Shown one piece after another: positions 22,956-31,577 of a stretch of 33,299 bases of DNA. Source of the stretch: Frankia sp. AiPs1. Lineage in GTDB: Bacteria; Actinomycetota; Actinomycetes; Frankiales; Frankiaceae. Location: positions 1-33,299 of the forward strand of contig NZ_JAMQQF010000020.1 in assembly GCF_023716945.1 (NCBI RefSeq), given 5' to 3'. Below the pieces are notes generated by a model. It did not search any database. It had not been told where the DNA came from and saw only the letters and a program-made list of their open reading frames with translations. Position 1 is the first letter of the stretch. The number at the start of each line of letters is the position of its first letter. Position numbers and translations under genes: made by a program.

Positions 22956-23882
22956 TTATGCCTCGTGTCGCTGTGGTCGGGTGGCGGGCGGCAGTGCCAT
23001 GACACTCGACAGCAATCGCTCCAGGGCAGGATTCTGGGCACGAGGAATCCAGGCGACGAACATGCTGCGGGCGATCGGGTCCCCCGGCGAGTCCACGATG
23101 GGCACTATCGTCACGTCGCGTACCCAGAAACTCGTGGACGCGCCCGCAACGAGCCCGATGCCCATCCCGCCGGCCACCAGGCTGAGGGTCGTCATCGGGT
23201 TCGAGGTTCGGTGCGCGACGGTCGGCGAGAATCCCAGTCGACGGCAGGCGGACATGAAGTCGTCATAGATGTCCGGGTGTCGTTCGCGGGGCACCATGAT
23301 GAGTGGCTGATGGTGCAGGTCCGTCAGTCGAATCTGCTGGCGGCGGGCCAGCGGCCACGTCGACGGCACAGCCGCCGCGACGTCGACGTGACCGATGAAG
23401 TGGAGTTCGACTGCCGGCGGCAGCTCGCGTCGGCCCATGATGATCCCAAGGTCGATTTCGCCGCCTCGAAGTTTCTCTAGCTGATCCTCTACCGAAAGTT
23501 CCTCGAAGATCACCTCGACGTCCGGCGACTCACGGCTGAAGCTGCGGATAATCGCCGGCAGGACCTCGAACACCGCCGGGGTGACATAACCTAACCGGAG
23601 GCTTCCCTGCTCCCCCGAAGCCACCCTTCGTGCGGTCAGTTCCGCACGGTCCACCTGCAGCAGCGTCGCCTTCGTCTCGACGAAGAATGCCTGACCGGCA
23701 GGCGTCAGCTCCACATTGGTGCGCGAACGCACGAAGAGCTCAAGTCCGAGGGAGACCTCGAGCCGCTTGATCGACTGACTGAGCGCGGGCTGTGCAATAC
23801 AGAGCCGACGGGCGGCCCGACTGAAGTTGAGATCCTCGGCCACGGCGACGAAATGACGAAGATGATGTAACTCGACGGCCAT
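22956..23882 (-). CDS. LysR family transcriptional regulator
   Basis: A 308-residue regulator. Residues 1-60 hold the winged helix-turn-helix (MAVELHHLRHFVAVAEDLNF, SRAARRLCIAQPALSQSIKR); the rest is the LysR effector domain (LRLGYVTPAVFEVLPAIIRS, DVEVIFEELSVEDQLEKLRG). The ATG at 23882 puts the HTH at the normal place. The same frame runs open to an upstream ATG at 24077 and would add a repeat-coded tail of Pro-Glu, Gln-Leu and Ser-Arg dipeptides; I treat that as non-coding. The gene faces the acyl-CoA ligase at 24072 and, as usual in this family, likely activates it and perhaps the amidohydrolase genes. Confidence 0.93.
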   Translation of the reverse strand: MAVELHHLRHFVAVAEDLNFSRAARRLCIAQPALSQSIKRLEVSLGLELFVRSRTNVELTPAGQAFFVETKATLLQVDRAELTARRVASGEQGSLRLGYVTPAVFEVLPAIIRSFSRESPDVEVIFEELSVEDQLEKLRGGEIDLGIIMGRRELPPAVELHFIGHVDVAAAVPSTWPLARRQQIRLTDLHHQPLIMVPRERHPDIYDDFMSACRRLGFSPTVAHRTSNPMTTLSLVAGGMGIGLVAGASTSFWVRDVTIVPIVDSPGDPIARSMFVAWIPRAQNPALERLLSSVMALPPATRPQRHEA

Positions 23883-23937
23883 AGAACTGTCGAGCATACG
23901 CCGACGGCAGTCAGCTGGCACGCCAACGCGGCCTCGA

Positions 23938-24045
23938 CCCCGGCTCCGGCTCCGACTGCGACTCCTACTGCGGCTCCTACTGCGGCTCCGACCCGGCTGC
24001 AACTGCAACTGCGGCTGCGGCTCCGGCTCCGGCTCCGGCTCCGAT
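23938..24045. repeat. Hexanucleotide repeats (GGCTCC and variants) in a divergent promoter region
   Basis: About eighteen six-base units, mainly CGGCTCCGACTC/GGCTCC and CAACTG variants, fill most of the space between the LysR start and the acyl-CoA ligase start. Copy-number change here would alter spacing between regulator site and promoter. Confidence 0.85.
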
Positions 24046-24071
24046 CGATCAGGACAGAAAGGGCGTTGCCC

Positions 24072-25721
24072 GTGCACCGGCTAGGAGACCTCTACGGCGA
24101 CATGAGCGGCGTTGCCGACTGGACCGGCGTCGCGGATGTCGAGCCGTCCGTGCCTGCGCTGCTCCGCCATTGCAGCACCCACCACCCGGCGCGCGAGCTG
24201 TGCGTGTTCGATGCCCGGCGGCTGACCTACGGGGAGGCCGACGAGCGCTCCGCGCTGTTGGCCGGCCAGTTCGTGGCGGCAGGGGTCGGAAAGGCAACCA
24301 GGGTCGGGATGATCTTCCCCAACAGCCCTGAATTCATCATTGTCTGGCTGGCGATCGTCCGCATCGGAGCTGTCGCCGTACCCATCAGCACGCTGTCCAC
24401 CGGCACCGAGCTTGGGTCCGTCATCCGGCACGCCGACCTTGCGCTGCTGGTTACGACGGACCGTTACAGAAACCATGACTACCCCGCCAGCCTGGAGAGC
24501 GCCGTCGAGGGACTCGCCGAGTCCGGCGGTGCGTTGCGGCTGCGCGACGCTCCCTATCTCCGCGGCGTCTGGGTGTGGGGGTCTTCGGCACCGCCGTGGG
24601 CCTGCGCTCTCGATCTGTCGGCGCCGAGCGGTGTCTCCCGCGAACTACTGGCGGCGATCGAGGGTGAGGTGTCGCCGGCCGATCCCGTCAGCATCATTTA
24701 CACCTCGGGATCCACCGGCGCGCCGAAGGGCGCCATGCACACGCACAACGGCTTCATGCGCCAGGCCGCGAAGCTCGGCGCAATCATGCCGTACCGGCGC
24801 GACGATCGCGTCTTCACCCCGATGCCGTTCTTCTGGGTCGGCGGCCTGACGTACACCGTCCTGGCCGCCATGCACGTCGGCTGCACCTTGCTGGGAAGCG
24901 GCAGTACCGGCTCGGCGCTGCTCGACTTCCTGGAGCGAGAGCGCGTCACCTACCTCACCGGCTGGCCCCATCTGTTGACCGCGCTCGAGACCGATCCGTC
25001 GTTCCCTCGGCGCGATCTGAGCGCCCTACGCGGCGGCAACCTCCTCGCCGCGCTGCCCCCCGGCCAGCGACCGCGCAACCAGGTCTTCGGGATAGCCCTC
25101 GGCATGACGGAGACCGCCGGCCCGCACACCGTCTCGCACCCCGACTATCCCGACGAACTCGCCGGGACACTCGGGCCGGTCATGCCCGGGATGGAACACC
25201 GCCTCATCGACCCGGACAGCGGCATGGACGTCGCCCCGGAGGCGCTCGGCGAACTGCTCGTCCGCGGCGACGCCCTCATGGCCGGGTTCGTGAAGCAGGT
25301 ACGCGAAGCCTGCTTCGACGCCGCAGGCTGGTACCACACCGGTGACCTGTGCTCGTACCGCGGCGACCACATCTTCTTCCACGGCCGACTCGATGACATG
25401 ATCAAATCGTCGGGTGCCAACGTCTCCCCGCGCGAGGTCGAGGCCGCTCTGGCGATCCTCCCGGGGATCGAACAGGCGATCGTCGTCAGCGTGCCCGACC
25501 CGCAGCGGGTCAGCATCGTCGGCGCCATCGTCGTCGCCCGGGGCGGAGTCGCCCTGCGCGCGGAGGACATCCGTCGATCGCTGCGCAGCACGCTGTCCGA
25601 ATACAAGATCCCGCGGGTGATAAAAATCATCCAACCGGCGGATCTACCCATTCTGTCGTCGACCAAGATTGACCGACGACTCTTGGTCAGCATGTTGAGC
25701 GAGGTCGCAAGGTCGGACTGA
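24072..25721 (+). CDS. Acyl-CoA synthetase (ANL superfamily)
   Basis: A 549-residue AMP-forming ligase. The phosphate loop YTSGSTGAPKG is at about residues 210-220, GMTETAGP near 345, GWYHTGDLCSYRGDHIFFHG with GRLDDMIKSSGANVSPREVE after it, and the C-terminal lysine in SSTKIDRR near 535. GTG at 24072 is nine bases from AAAGGG; TTG at 24066 and ATG at 24102 are alternatives. The type is close to medium-chain or cyclic-acid CoA ligases, but the acid cannot be named. It is transcribed divergently from LysR, which is the usual arrangement for a LysR target. Confidence 0.92.
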   Translation: MHRLGDLYGDMSGVADWTGVADVEPSVPALLRHCSTHHPARELCVFDARRLTYGEADERSALLAGQFVAAGVGKATRVGMIFPNSPEFIIVWLAIVRIGAVAVPISTLSTGTELGSVIRHADLALLVTTDRYRNHDYPASLESAVEGLAESGGALRLRDAPYLRGVWVWGSSAPPWACALDLSAPSGVSRELLAAIEGEVSPADPVSIIYTSGSTGAPKGAMHTHNGFMRQAAKLGAIMPYRRDDRVFTPMPFFWVGGLTYTVLAAMHVGCTLLGSGSTGSALLDFLERERVTYLTGWPHLLTALETDPSFPRRDLSALRGGNLLAALPPGQRPRNQVFGIALGMTETAGPHTVSHPDYPDELAGTLGPVMPGMEHRLIDPDSGMDVAPEALGELLVRGDALMAGFVKQVREACFDAAGWYHTGDLCSYRGDHIFFHGRLDDMIKSSGANVSPREVEAALAILPGIEQAIVVSVPDPQRVSIVGAIVVARGGVALRAEDIRRSLRSTLSEYKIPRVIKIIQPADLPILSSTKIDRRLLVSMLSEVARSD

Positions 25722-25786
25722 GCCGCCTGACGAGACCGGTCGCGTACACACTCGGTCGCAGACAACCACTCACGTCGATGACAGCT

Positions 25787-26554
25787 CTACGTCGGATCGA
25801 TCCGCTCGAACTTCGTCCAGCCGCGCCAGCCGCGTTCCTCGAGCCGCCCCATGAGCCGACGGGCGATCGGCACCGAGTCGAGGAAGACCGAGTCGAGGAG
25901 TTCCGCGAGCTCGTCGGTCATTTCCTGGTCGTGGTTCTCCCCTCCCTCGGCATCGGCGGCCTCGAGCAGTGCGGCGAGCCGGTCGCCCACGGCCGCCACT
26001 CGTGGGTCGTCCGCCGCCCAGTCGATCATCGCGGCGAGATCGCGGTAGAGGTCGACCGTCGCCGGGTCGTCGAGCTGCTGCTGCTTGAGCTTCATGTAGA
26101 GCGACATCTGCTCCGCGTGTTGAGCGGCCACCAGGATCCAGGCGTCCCGCTCACCCTCGATCATCCGGTCCGGCAGTCCGAGCTCACGCAGCCGGTCGAG
26201 GTACGCCACCGCCTCCCGCGGCAGGGCCAGGTTGTCCCCGGCTGCCAGCTGCGCGATCCGCTCGCGGTGCCGCTGGCGCTGTCTGATCTCCGCGCGCAGG
26301 CGCCGGTCGATGTCGGCGACGGCGGCGGCGAACTCCTCCTCGCCGGCGGCCAACAGCTCGCGGACGCGCGCGAGCGGCACACCGGCGTCGGCGAGTGTCC
26401 GGATCCTGATGAGCTCGACGACGGCCGCGGCGCCGTAGCGCCGGTAGCCGGAGTGGTCGCGCTCCGGCTCGGGCAGCAGACCCTTGGCGTGGTAATGCCG
26501 CACCGCGCGCACGGTGACGCCGGCGTAGGACGCCAGCTGGCTGATCGTGAGCAC
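25787..26554 (-). CDS. MerR family regulator of the adjacent ABC exporter
   Basis: A 255-residue protein starting with GTG, AGGAG ten bases upstream. Residues 1-70 are the MerR winged helix (LTISQLASYAGVTVRAVRHY, HAKGLLPEPERDHSGYRRYG), a coiled coil follows (residues about 75-115), and the long C-terminal helical domain is a ligand-binding region of the multidrug-sensing type. It is the last gene of a three-gene minus-strand operon, 12 bases after the permease. The MerR-type dyad in front of the ATPase gene at 28359-28379 is its likely target, giving autoregulated, drug-induced export. Confidence 0.92.
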   Translation of the reverse strand: MLTISQLASYAGVTVRAVRHYHAKGLLPEPERDHSGYRRYGAAAVVELIRIRTLADAGVPLARVRELLAAGEEEFAAAVADIDRRLRAEIRQRQRHRERIAQLAAGDNLALPREAVAYLDRLRELGLPDRMIEGERDAWILVAAQHAEQMSLYMKLKQQQLDDPATVDLYRDLAAMIDWAADDPRVAAVGDRLAALLEAADAEGGENHDQEMTDELAELLDSVFLDSVPIARRLMGRLEERGWRGWTKFERIDPT

Positions 26555-26566
26555 CGCGCCAGTCTC

Positions 26567-27361
26567 CTATTTCGCGGGCACGCGGAGGAACAGCCGACGC
26601 GACCAGAGGTAGCCGAGTAAAGCGATGGCGACGCACCAGCCGATCGAGAACCACAGCTCGGAGCCGGTCGGAGCACCCGTGACGAGTGCGCGCAGGGTGT
26701 CGATCATCGGGGTGAACGGCTGGTGCTGCGCGAACTGGCGCAGCCCGGCCGGCATCGCGTCGGTCGGCACGAAGGCGCTGCTGACGAACGGCAGGATCAT
26801 CAGGAACAGCGGGGTGTTACTGGCCGTCTCGACGCTGTCCGCCGCCAGGCCCAGGCCGACGGTCAGCCAGGTGAGCGAGAACGCGATGAGGATCAGCAGC
26901 CCGATCGCACCAAGCCAGCGCAGCGGTCCGGCGTCGGAGCGGAATCCGAGCAGGAACGCGAACGCCGTCACGACGACCACGGCGAATCCGGTCCTGATGA
27001 CAGCGCCCAGGACGTGGCCGGTGAGCACCGACACCCGGGCGATGTTCATCGCGCGGAACCGGGCGATGATCCCGGTGGTCATGTCGGTCGCGGTCGAGAT
27101 CGCGGTGCCTAGCGCGACGCTGGCGACGGTCATGAACAGGATGCCCGGCGTGATGAAGACGAGGTAGTCCCCGCGGCCTGCGCCGCCATCCTGGCCCGGC
27201 AGGCCGGCGCCCAGAGTCCCGCCGAACACGTACACGAACACCAGCAGGAACACGATCGGCTGGGCGACCAGAATGATCGACAACGAGGGATAGCGGCGGA
27301 TGTGCAGCAGGTTGCGTCGCAGCATCGTCGCCGAGTCACGGGCGGTGTAGGAGGCGCTCAT
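26567..27361 (-). CDS. ABC-2 type permease (DrrB-like exporter subunit)
   Basis: A 264-residue membrane protein with about six hydrophobic segments (for example SIILVAQPIVFLLVFVYVFG, FITPGILFMTVASVALGTAI, AIGLLILIAFSLTWLTVGLG). PFVSSAFVPTDAMP followed by QPFTPMIDTLRAL is the hallmark of ABC-2 permeases of the daunorubicin DrrB type. The ATG overlaps the ATPase stop by four bases, so the two subunits are coupled. Role: export of a drug or lipid-like compound. Confidence 0.93.
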   Translation of the reverse strand: MSASYTARDSATMLRRNLLHIRRYPSLSIILVAQPIVFLLVFVYVFGGTLGAGLPGQDGGAGRGDYLVFITPGILFMTVASVALGTAISTATDMTTGIIARFRAMNIARVSVLTGHVLGAVIRTGFAVVVVTAFAFLLGFRSDAGPLRWLGAIGLLILIAFSLTWLTVGLGLAADSVETASNTPLFLMILPFVSSAFVPTDAMPAGLRQFAQHQPFTPMIDTLRALVTGAPTGSELWFSIGWCVAIALLGYLWSRRLFLRVPAK

Positions 27362-28344
27362 GCGGGGATCCGTTCGGCTGCGGGCGCCTGAGCTGCGGGC
27401 ACCTCGGCTGCGGGGACCTTCGCCGCGCGGCCGGTGAGCGCGAGGAACACGTCGTCGAGGTCGGCGGAGGAGACCGTCAGGCCGGCGACGCCGTCGTCGT
27501 CGAGCCCGTCGAGCACGCGGCGCAGCCCGGCGATGCTGCCGTCGCTCGGCACCTGCAGCGTGAGTGCCTCGGCGTCGGTGGTGGCCGCCGGGTGCGCCGC
27601 CGCTGCCGCGGCCAGCCCCACGGTGGCGTGGAACTGCACCGACACGTGCCCGCCGGGCACCCGTCGCTTCAGCTCGGCGGCCGTGCCCTCGGCGACCAGG
27701 CGGCCGTTGTCGAGGACCCCGATCCGGTCGGCCAGCTGGTCGGCCTCCTCGAGGTACTGCGTCGTCAACAGCACCGTCACGCCGTCGCTGACCTGCTCGC
27801 GCACAATGGCCCACAGGTCGCGGCGGCTGCGCGGGTCGAGACCCGCCGTCGGCTCGTCGAGGAAGATCAGCCGAGGCCGGGCGAGGAGCGTCATCGCCAG
27901 ATCCAGCCGCCGCTTCTCCCCGCCCGAGTAGGTCCGCGCCCGCCGGTCGGCCACGTCGACGAGGTCGAAGCGCGCCAGCATCACGGTCACCGCGGTGGTC
28001 GCCCTTGCCCGCTCCAGATGCGCCAGGTCGGCCATCAGCCGCAGGTTCTCAGCTCCGGTAAGCAGCTCGTCGATCGCCGAGAACTGCCCGGTGACACCGA
28101 TCGCGGCGCGCACCTCGGCGGGTTGGCGTCGTACGTCGAAGCCGGCGACGCGGATCTCGCCGTCGTCGGGGGTCAGCAGGGTGGCGAGGATGTTGACGAC
28201 GGTCGTCTTGCCGGCGCCGTTGGGTCCCAGGAGCGCGTAGACGGCGCCCCCCGGGACGGTCAGGTCGACGCCGTCCAGCACGGTGTGGTCGCCGTAGGAC
28301 TTGGTGAGTCCGGAGACCTCGATCGCGGGGTCGGTAGCGGTCAT
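27358..28344 (-). CDS. ABC transporter ATPase (DrrA-like)
   Basis: A 328-residue ATP-binding subunit. Walker A is GPNGAGKTT at residues 40-48, signature TYSGGEKRRLDLA, Walker B LIFLDEPTAGLDP and the switch His replaced by Gln in LLTTQYLEEADQLADR, as is normal for DrrA proteins. The C-terminal DrrA-type domain ends with an Ala-Pro repeat tail (PAAEVPAAQAPAAE). The ATG at 28344 follows a candidate -10 box CAGCAT by six bases, so the message may be leaderless. First gene of the exporter operon. Confidence 0.94.
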   Translation of the reverse strand: MTATDPAIEVSGLTKSYGDHTVLDGVDLTVPGGAVYALLGPNGAGKTTVVNILATLLTPDDGEIRVAGFDVRRQPAEVRAAIGVTGQFSAIDELLTGAENLRLMADLAHLERARATTAVTVMLARFDLVDVADRRARTYSGGEKRRLDLAMTLLARPRLIFLDEPTAGLDPRSRRDLWAIVREQVSDGVTVLLTTQYLEEADQLADRIGVLDNGRLVAEGTAAELKRRVPGGHVSVQFHATVGLAAAAAAHPAATTDAEALTLQVPSDGSIAGLRRVLDGLDDDGVAGLTVSSADLDDVFLALTGRAAKVPAAEVPAAQAPAAERIPA

Positions 28345-28350
28345 GCCGCC

Positions 28351-28382
28351 ATGCTGGAACCCTGACCCAGGGGCAAGGTCAA
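28351..28382 (-). promoter_or_regulatory. MerR-type promoter with dyad operator
   Basis: On the minus strand, -35 TTGACC (28382-28377) and a possible -10 CAGCAT (28356-28351) are 20 bases apart, longer than the standard 17, as in MerR-activated promoters. Between them a 21-base dyad (28359-28379) pairs ACCCTGACCC with GGGGCAAGGT at 8 of 10 positions. The MerR gene is in the same operon. Confidence 0.6.
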
Positions 28383-28384
28383 GC

Positions 28385-29045
28385 CGTTGCCCACCCCCTC
28401 GGCACCCCGGACCACGGCCTGCCACCGGGCCGGACCCTCGACCGAGCCCCGAGCCCGCCCGCATCACCATCACCTGGCCACACCCAGCGGACCCGGACGC
28501 CACCCACCACGGCTCCCGCCCCGCGCCCAGCTAGATCCCGGGAGCCGTGAGATCGCGACCAACGGATACGGCGCGGCGTCCGGGGCGGCCTCTCGCCAGC
28601 CGGCTCTTCTGGTGACGCTGCCAGGCTCGGCGTGCCGATGGCCGAAGAAGAGACCGCACGTGGTTGTCCACGAGCAGTCCTTCCAGTCGTTGGTGCGTTG
28701 TCAGACGAGCCGGCCGTGTTCAGCCTGTTCACTTTTCGGGCCCCGCACAATCTCGATCCGCACAAGCCCCCGCTTGTCCGGCGACGCCGGCCGGTGGCCG
28801 GTGGCCGGTCCGAAGAACCCGACAGGCCGCGCCGGCATATTGGTTTACCCGCTGGTTACGGCACCCTAAGCTGCCGAAATGACGGATACCCGTTCGATAC
28901 CCATCCCACGGTCCCGCCCGGCGGCCGCCGGCGCCGCATTCCGGCGCGGCCGCATTGCGGGGTCCGGCCCGCTCGGCCGGACGCATGGCGAACCGGCCCA
29001 CGCCTTTTCCTCGGAAGACCGTCCGACCCCGGAGTTCCCCCTCTT
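28385..29045. other. Gene-free region of about 660 bases
   Basis: No convincing gene is seen on either strand between the exporter and the lipoprotein gene. Reading frames here are open only because of the high GC. CTAAGCT near 28866 is a possible -10 sequence for the lipoprotein gene, but no partner box is clear. Confidence 0.5.
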
Positions 29046-30251
29046 ATGCGCCGCTGTTACCGCCTAGCCCCCGCGCTGGTCCTGCTCGCCGTCGCAACGC
29101 TGACCGGCTGCACGTCCCAGGGGACGGAAGCGGCCGCGTGCGACAGTCCCGGGGTCACCCCGAACGAGGTGAGGATCGGTCTGCTCTATCCCGACTCGGG
29201 GGTTCTCGCCCCCACCTTCAGCTCCTCCCGGGCCGGCATCGACGCCCGACTTGGCCTGGCCAACGAGCACGGCGGCGTCCACGGCCGGAAGATCGTCTAC
29301 GACTGGCAGGACGACCGCGGGACCGCCGAGGCGAACATCCAGGGCGCCCGCACCCTGGTGGAACGGCAGAACGTCTTCGGCGTCATCGAATCCTCCTTCT
29401 CCGCCAGCGGCAGCGCCCAGTACCTCGCCGACCGCGGCGTTCCGGTCACCGGAATCGCAACCGAGGACATCTGGTCGCACTACCGGAACATGTTCTCGTT
29501 CTCCTACACCGACGGGAACGCGGTCGACACGTTCGGTACCTTCGTGCACAACCGCGGCGGAAAACGCGTCCTGCTGGTTCAGGCCGCACTGTCCGCGAGC
29601 GTCTCGGAGCTCACCTCGAAATACGACCAGAGCATCCGGGCCGCCGGGCTCGACCTCGCCGGCATCCTGAGCTATTCGTCGCAGGCCGACAATCCCGAGG
29701 ACACCGCGCGGCGGATCGTCGAATCGGGCGCCGACACGGTCATCTTCCTCATCCAGCCGCCCGACTACCTCCAGGTGCTACACGCCCTGCGTGGCACCGG
29801 TCGGCAACCGGGGCTCGTCCTGGCGGTCACCGGTTATGACCGGCAGCTCCTGGCGACCGCGGGTGCGCAGATGGCCGGGCTCGTCATTCCCGTCTTCTAC
29901 CGCCCGTTCGAACTCGGCGGCGCCGCCGTCGAAACCTACGAGACGGCGGTGACCCGCTTCGCACCCCAGATCCCGCAGGCGCAGCACGACTTCGCGCTGA
30001 TGTCCTACGTCGACACCGACATGTTCATCCGCGGACTGGAGGCGGCCGGCCCCTGCCCCACCCGGCGGGCGTTCATCGACGGGCTGCGGTCGGTGACGCA
30101 CTACGACGCGGACGGTCTGATCGCGCCGGTCGACTTCGCCACCGGGCTCGGCAGGACGACGAACTGCTATTCGTTCGTCCAGGTCAACCCGACGGGCACG
30201 GCCTTCGACGTGGTCGACCGGGACCGCTGCGGACGGGAGATCACCCAGTAG
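29046..30251 (+). CDS. Branched-chain amino acid type ABC substrate-binding lipoprotein
   Basis: A 401-residue exported protein. The ATG at 29046 begins a signal peptide, MRRCYRLAPALVLLAVATLT, with lipobox LTGC (Cys 22), so it should be anchored outside the membrane. VRIGLLYPDSGVLAPTFSSS, ANEHGGVHGRKIVYDWQDDR and NVFGVIESSFSASGSAQYLA are typical of Peripla_BP_6 (LivK-like) proteins, which bind amino acids, amides or aromatic acids. No permease or ATPase genes of a Liv transporter adjoin it, so it is an orphan in this window. It ends before a strong hairpin. Confidence 0.9.
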   Translation: MRRCYRLAPALVLLAVATLTGCTSQGTEAAACDSPGVTPNEVRIGLLYPDSGVLAPTFSSSRAGIDARLGLANEHGGVHGRKIVYDWQDDRGTAEANIQGARTLVERQNVFGVIESSFSASGSAQYLADRGVPVTGIATEDIWSHYRNMFSFSYTDGNAVDTFGTFVHNRGGKRVLLVQAALSASVSELTSKYDQSIRAAGLDLAGILSYSSQADNPEDTARRIVESGADTVIFLIQPPDYLQVLHALRGTGRQPGLVLAVTGYDRQLLATAGAQMAGLVIPVFYRPFELGGAAVETYETAVTRFAPQIPQAQHDFALMSYVDTDMFIRGLEAAGPCPTRRAFIDGLRSVTHYDADGLIAPVDFATGLGRTTNCYSFVQVNPTGTAFDVVDRDRCGREITQ

Positions 30252-30269
30252 CGATCCGCCCCACCGGCA

Positions 30270-30301
30270 GCCCTCCCCGGCCATCCGACCGGGGAGGGCT
30301 C
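30270..30301. terminator. Strong bidirectional hairpin terminator
   Basis: AGCCCTCCCCGG pairs perfectly over 12 bases with CCGGGGAGGGCT around an eight-base loop (CCATCCGA), 18 bases after the lipoprotein stop and before the convergent P450 gene. No U-tract. Confidence 0.85.
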
Positions 30302-30344
30302 GCCCTCACCTGCGCCGCACGACGCCGCCCCTCGCCGGCGCCAG

Positions 30345-30392
30345 GCGGCGCCGATGTCAGGCGGCACCGATGTCATTGCGGCACCGATGTCG
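30345..30392. repeat. GGCACCGATGTC repeats
   Basis: Three imperfect copies of GCGGCACCGATGTCA lie between the terminator and the P450 stop. Confidence 0.6.
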
Positions 30393-31577
30393 TTACCAGG
30401 TGACGGGAAGGTGCGCGGGGCCCATCACGAAGTTCGACCGGGTCCACTCCATCTCCCCGACGGGGTGGATGGCGGGGAAAGCCCGCAGCAGCGCGGTGAT
30501 CATCGCGATCGCCTCCGCCCGGGCCACGTGGGCGCCGAGGCAGAAGTGCTGGCCGAGACCGCTGAAGGCGAGGTGGCGGTTGGGCGAGCGGGTGATGTCG
30601 AACCGCTCCGGGTCGGCGAACTCCTCCGGGTCCCGGTTGCCGGCGCCGTAGTAGACGCACACCTTGTCGCCGGCGCTGATCGTCCGCCCGCCGATCTCGA
30701 CATCGCGCAGGGCGGTGCGGCGGTTGTACACCACCGGCGTGACCCAGCGCAGCATCTCCTCGACGGCGGCGGGCATCCGGGCGTCGAGGTCCGCCTGCAG
30801 AAGCTCGCGCTGGTCAGGATGGGTGAACAGGGCGTGCAGGCCGCCGCCGATCAGGTGCCGGGTGGTGTCACCGGCGCCGACGATCAGCAGGGTCATGTTC
30901 GCCGAGAAGTTCTCCAGGCTCATCGGCGCCCCGTCCACCTCGCAGGCCGCGAGCATCGAACAGACGTCGTCGCCGGGGTTGGCCCGACGGTCCTCCCACA
31001 CCTGGATCGAATACCGGATCAACGCCTCGGTCGCGCCCTGGCGCTCCTGCTCGGTATAGGCACCGCCGCCGAGGCCGATCTCGATGTACTCGTAGAGGCG
31101 CACGGCGTCCTCGCGGGGGATGCGCAGCACGTCGGCCGTCACGTAGGCGGCGATCTTCCCGGCCACGTCCACGGCGAGATCGCACCCGCCGGCCGGGCGG
31201 ATCTCGGCGACGATCGCCTCGGCGGCGTCGACGAAGTTGGTCATCCGCCGGCGCACCGCCGAGGGCATGAACCCGGGGACGACCGCACGCCGGATCACCG
31301 TGTGCAGCGGGGGGTCGAGGTTCACCATCGACTTGTCCTCGGTCTCCATGAAATCCTCGATCATGGAGACCGGCCAGTGGGAGAAGTTCTCGTCGTCGCG
31401 GTTGACGGCGCGGATGTCCGCCCAGCGGGTGACGGCCCAGAAGCCCGGCCCGTTCGGCTCGTCGTTCCAGTGCACGGGGTCGTGCTCGCGCAACCGGGCA
31501 TAGAGCCCGTGCGGATGCCCGTGCTCGAAACTCGCCAGCGAGTACAGGTCGATCGATTCGGCTGCCAGGGTCGTCAT
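30393..31577 (-). CDS. Cytochrome P450
   Basis: A 394-residue soluble bacterial P450. The I-helix oxygen-binding motif GAGDTT is at residues 235-240, ExxR at 274-277 (EEMLR), and the heme loop FSGLGQHFCLG at 338-348 with Cys 346. NLDPPLHTVIRRAVVPGF is the usual C-helix region. It inserts oxygen into an organic substrate and needs a ferredoxin and reductase not present here. Its ATG overlaps the stop of the SnoaL-like gene (ATGA). With SDR and SnoaL partners it fits hydroxylation of a steroid or terpenoid-type molecule; subfamily not assigned. Confidence 0.95.
   Translation of the reverse strand: MTTLAAESIDLYSLASFEHGHPHGLYARLREHDPVHWNDEPNGPGFWAVTRWADIRAVNRDDENFSHWPVSMIEDFMETEDKSMVNLDPPLHTVIRRAVVPGFMPSAVRRRMTNFVDAAEAIVAEIRPAGGCDLAVDVAGKIAAYVTADVLRIPREDAVRLYEYIEIGLGGGAYTEQERQGATEALIRYSIQVWEDRRANPGDDVCSMLAACEVDGAPMSLENFSANMTLLIVGAGDTTRHLIGGGLHALFTHPDQRELLQADLDARMPAAVEEMLRWVTPVVYNRRTALRDVEIGGRTISAGDKVCVYYGAGNRDPEEFADPERFDITRSPNRHLAFSGLGQHFCLGAHVARAEAIAMITALLRAFPAIHPVGEMEWTRSNFVMGPAHLPVTW

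Noticed and set aside
23883-24077. N-terminal extension of LysR coded by the hexanucleotide repeat
   Set aside because: The normal LysR start at 23882 puts the HTH at residue 1-60; the extension is low complexity. It is kept only as a possibility in the findings.
28632-29045. 138-residue N-terminal extension of the lipoprotein
   Set aside because: A signal peptide with lipobox begins at the ATG at 29046, so an upstream start would bury it.
28879-29067. 62-residue plus-strand frame before the lipoprotein
   Set aside because: It has no ribosome site, overlaps the signal peptide region in another frame and has a random-looking composition.
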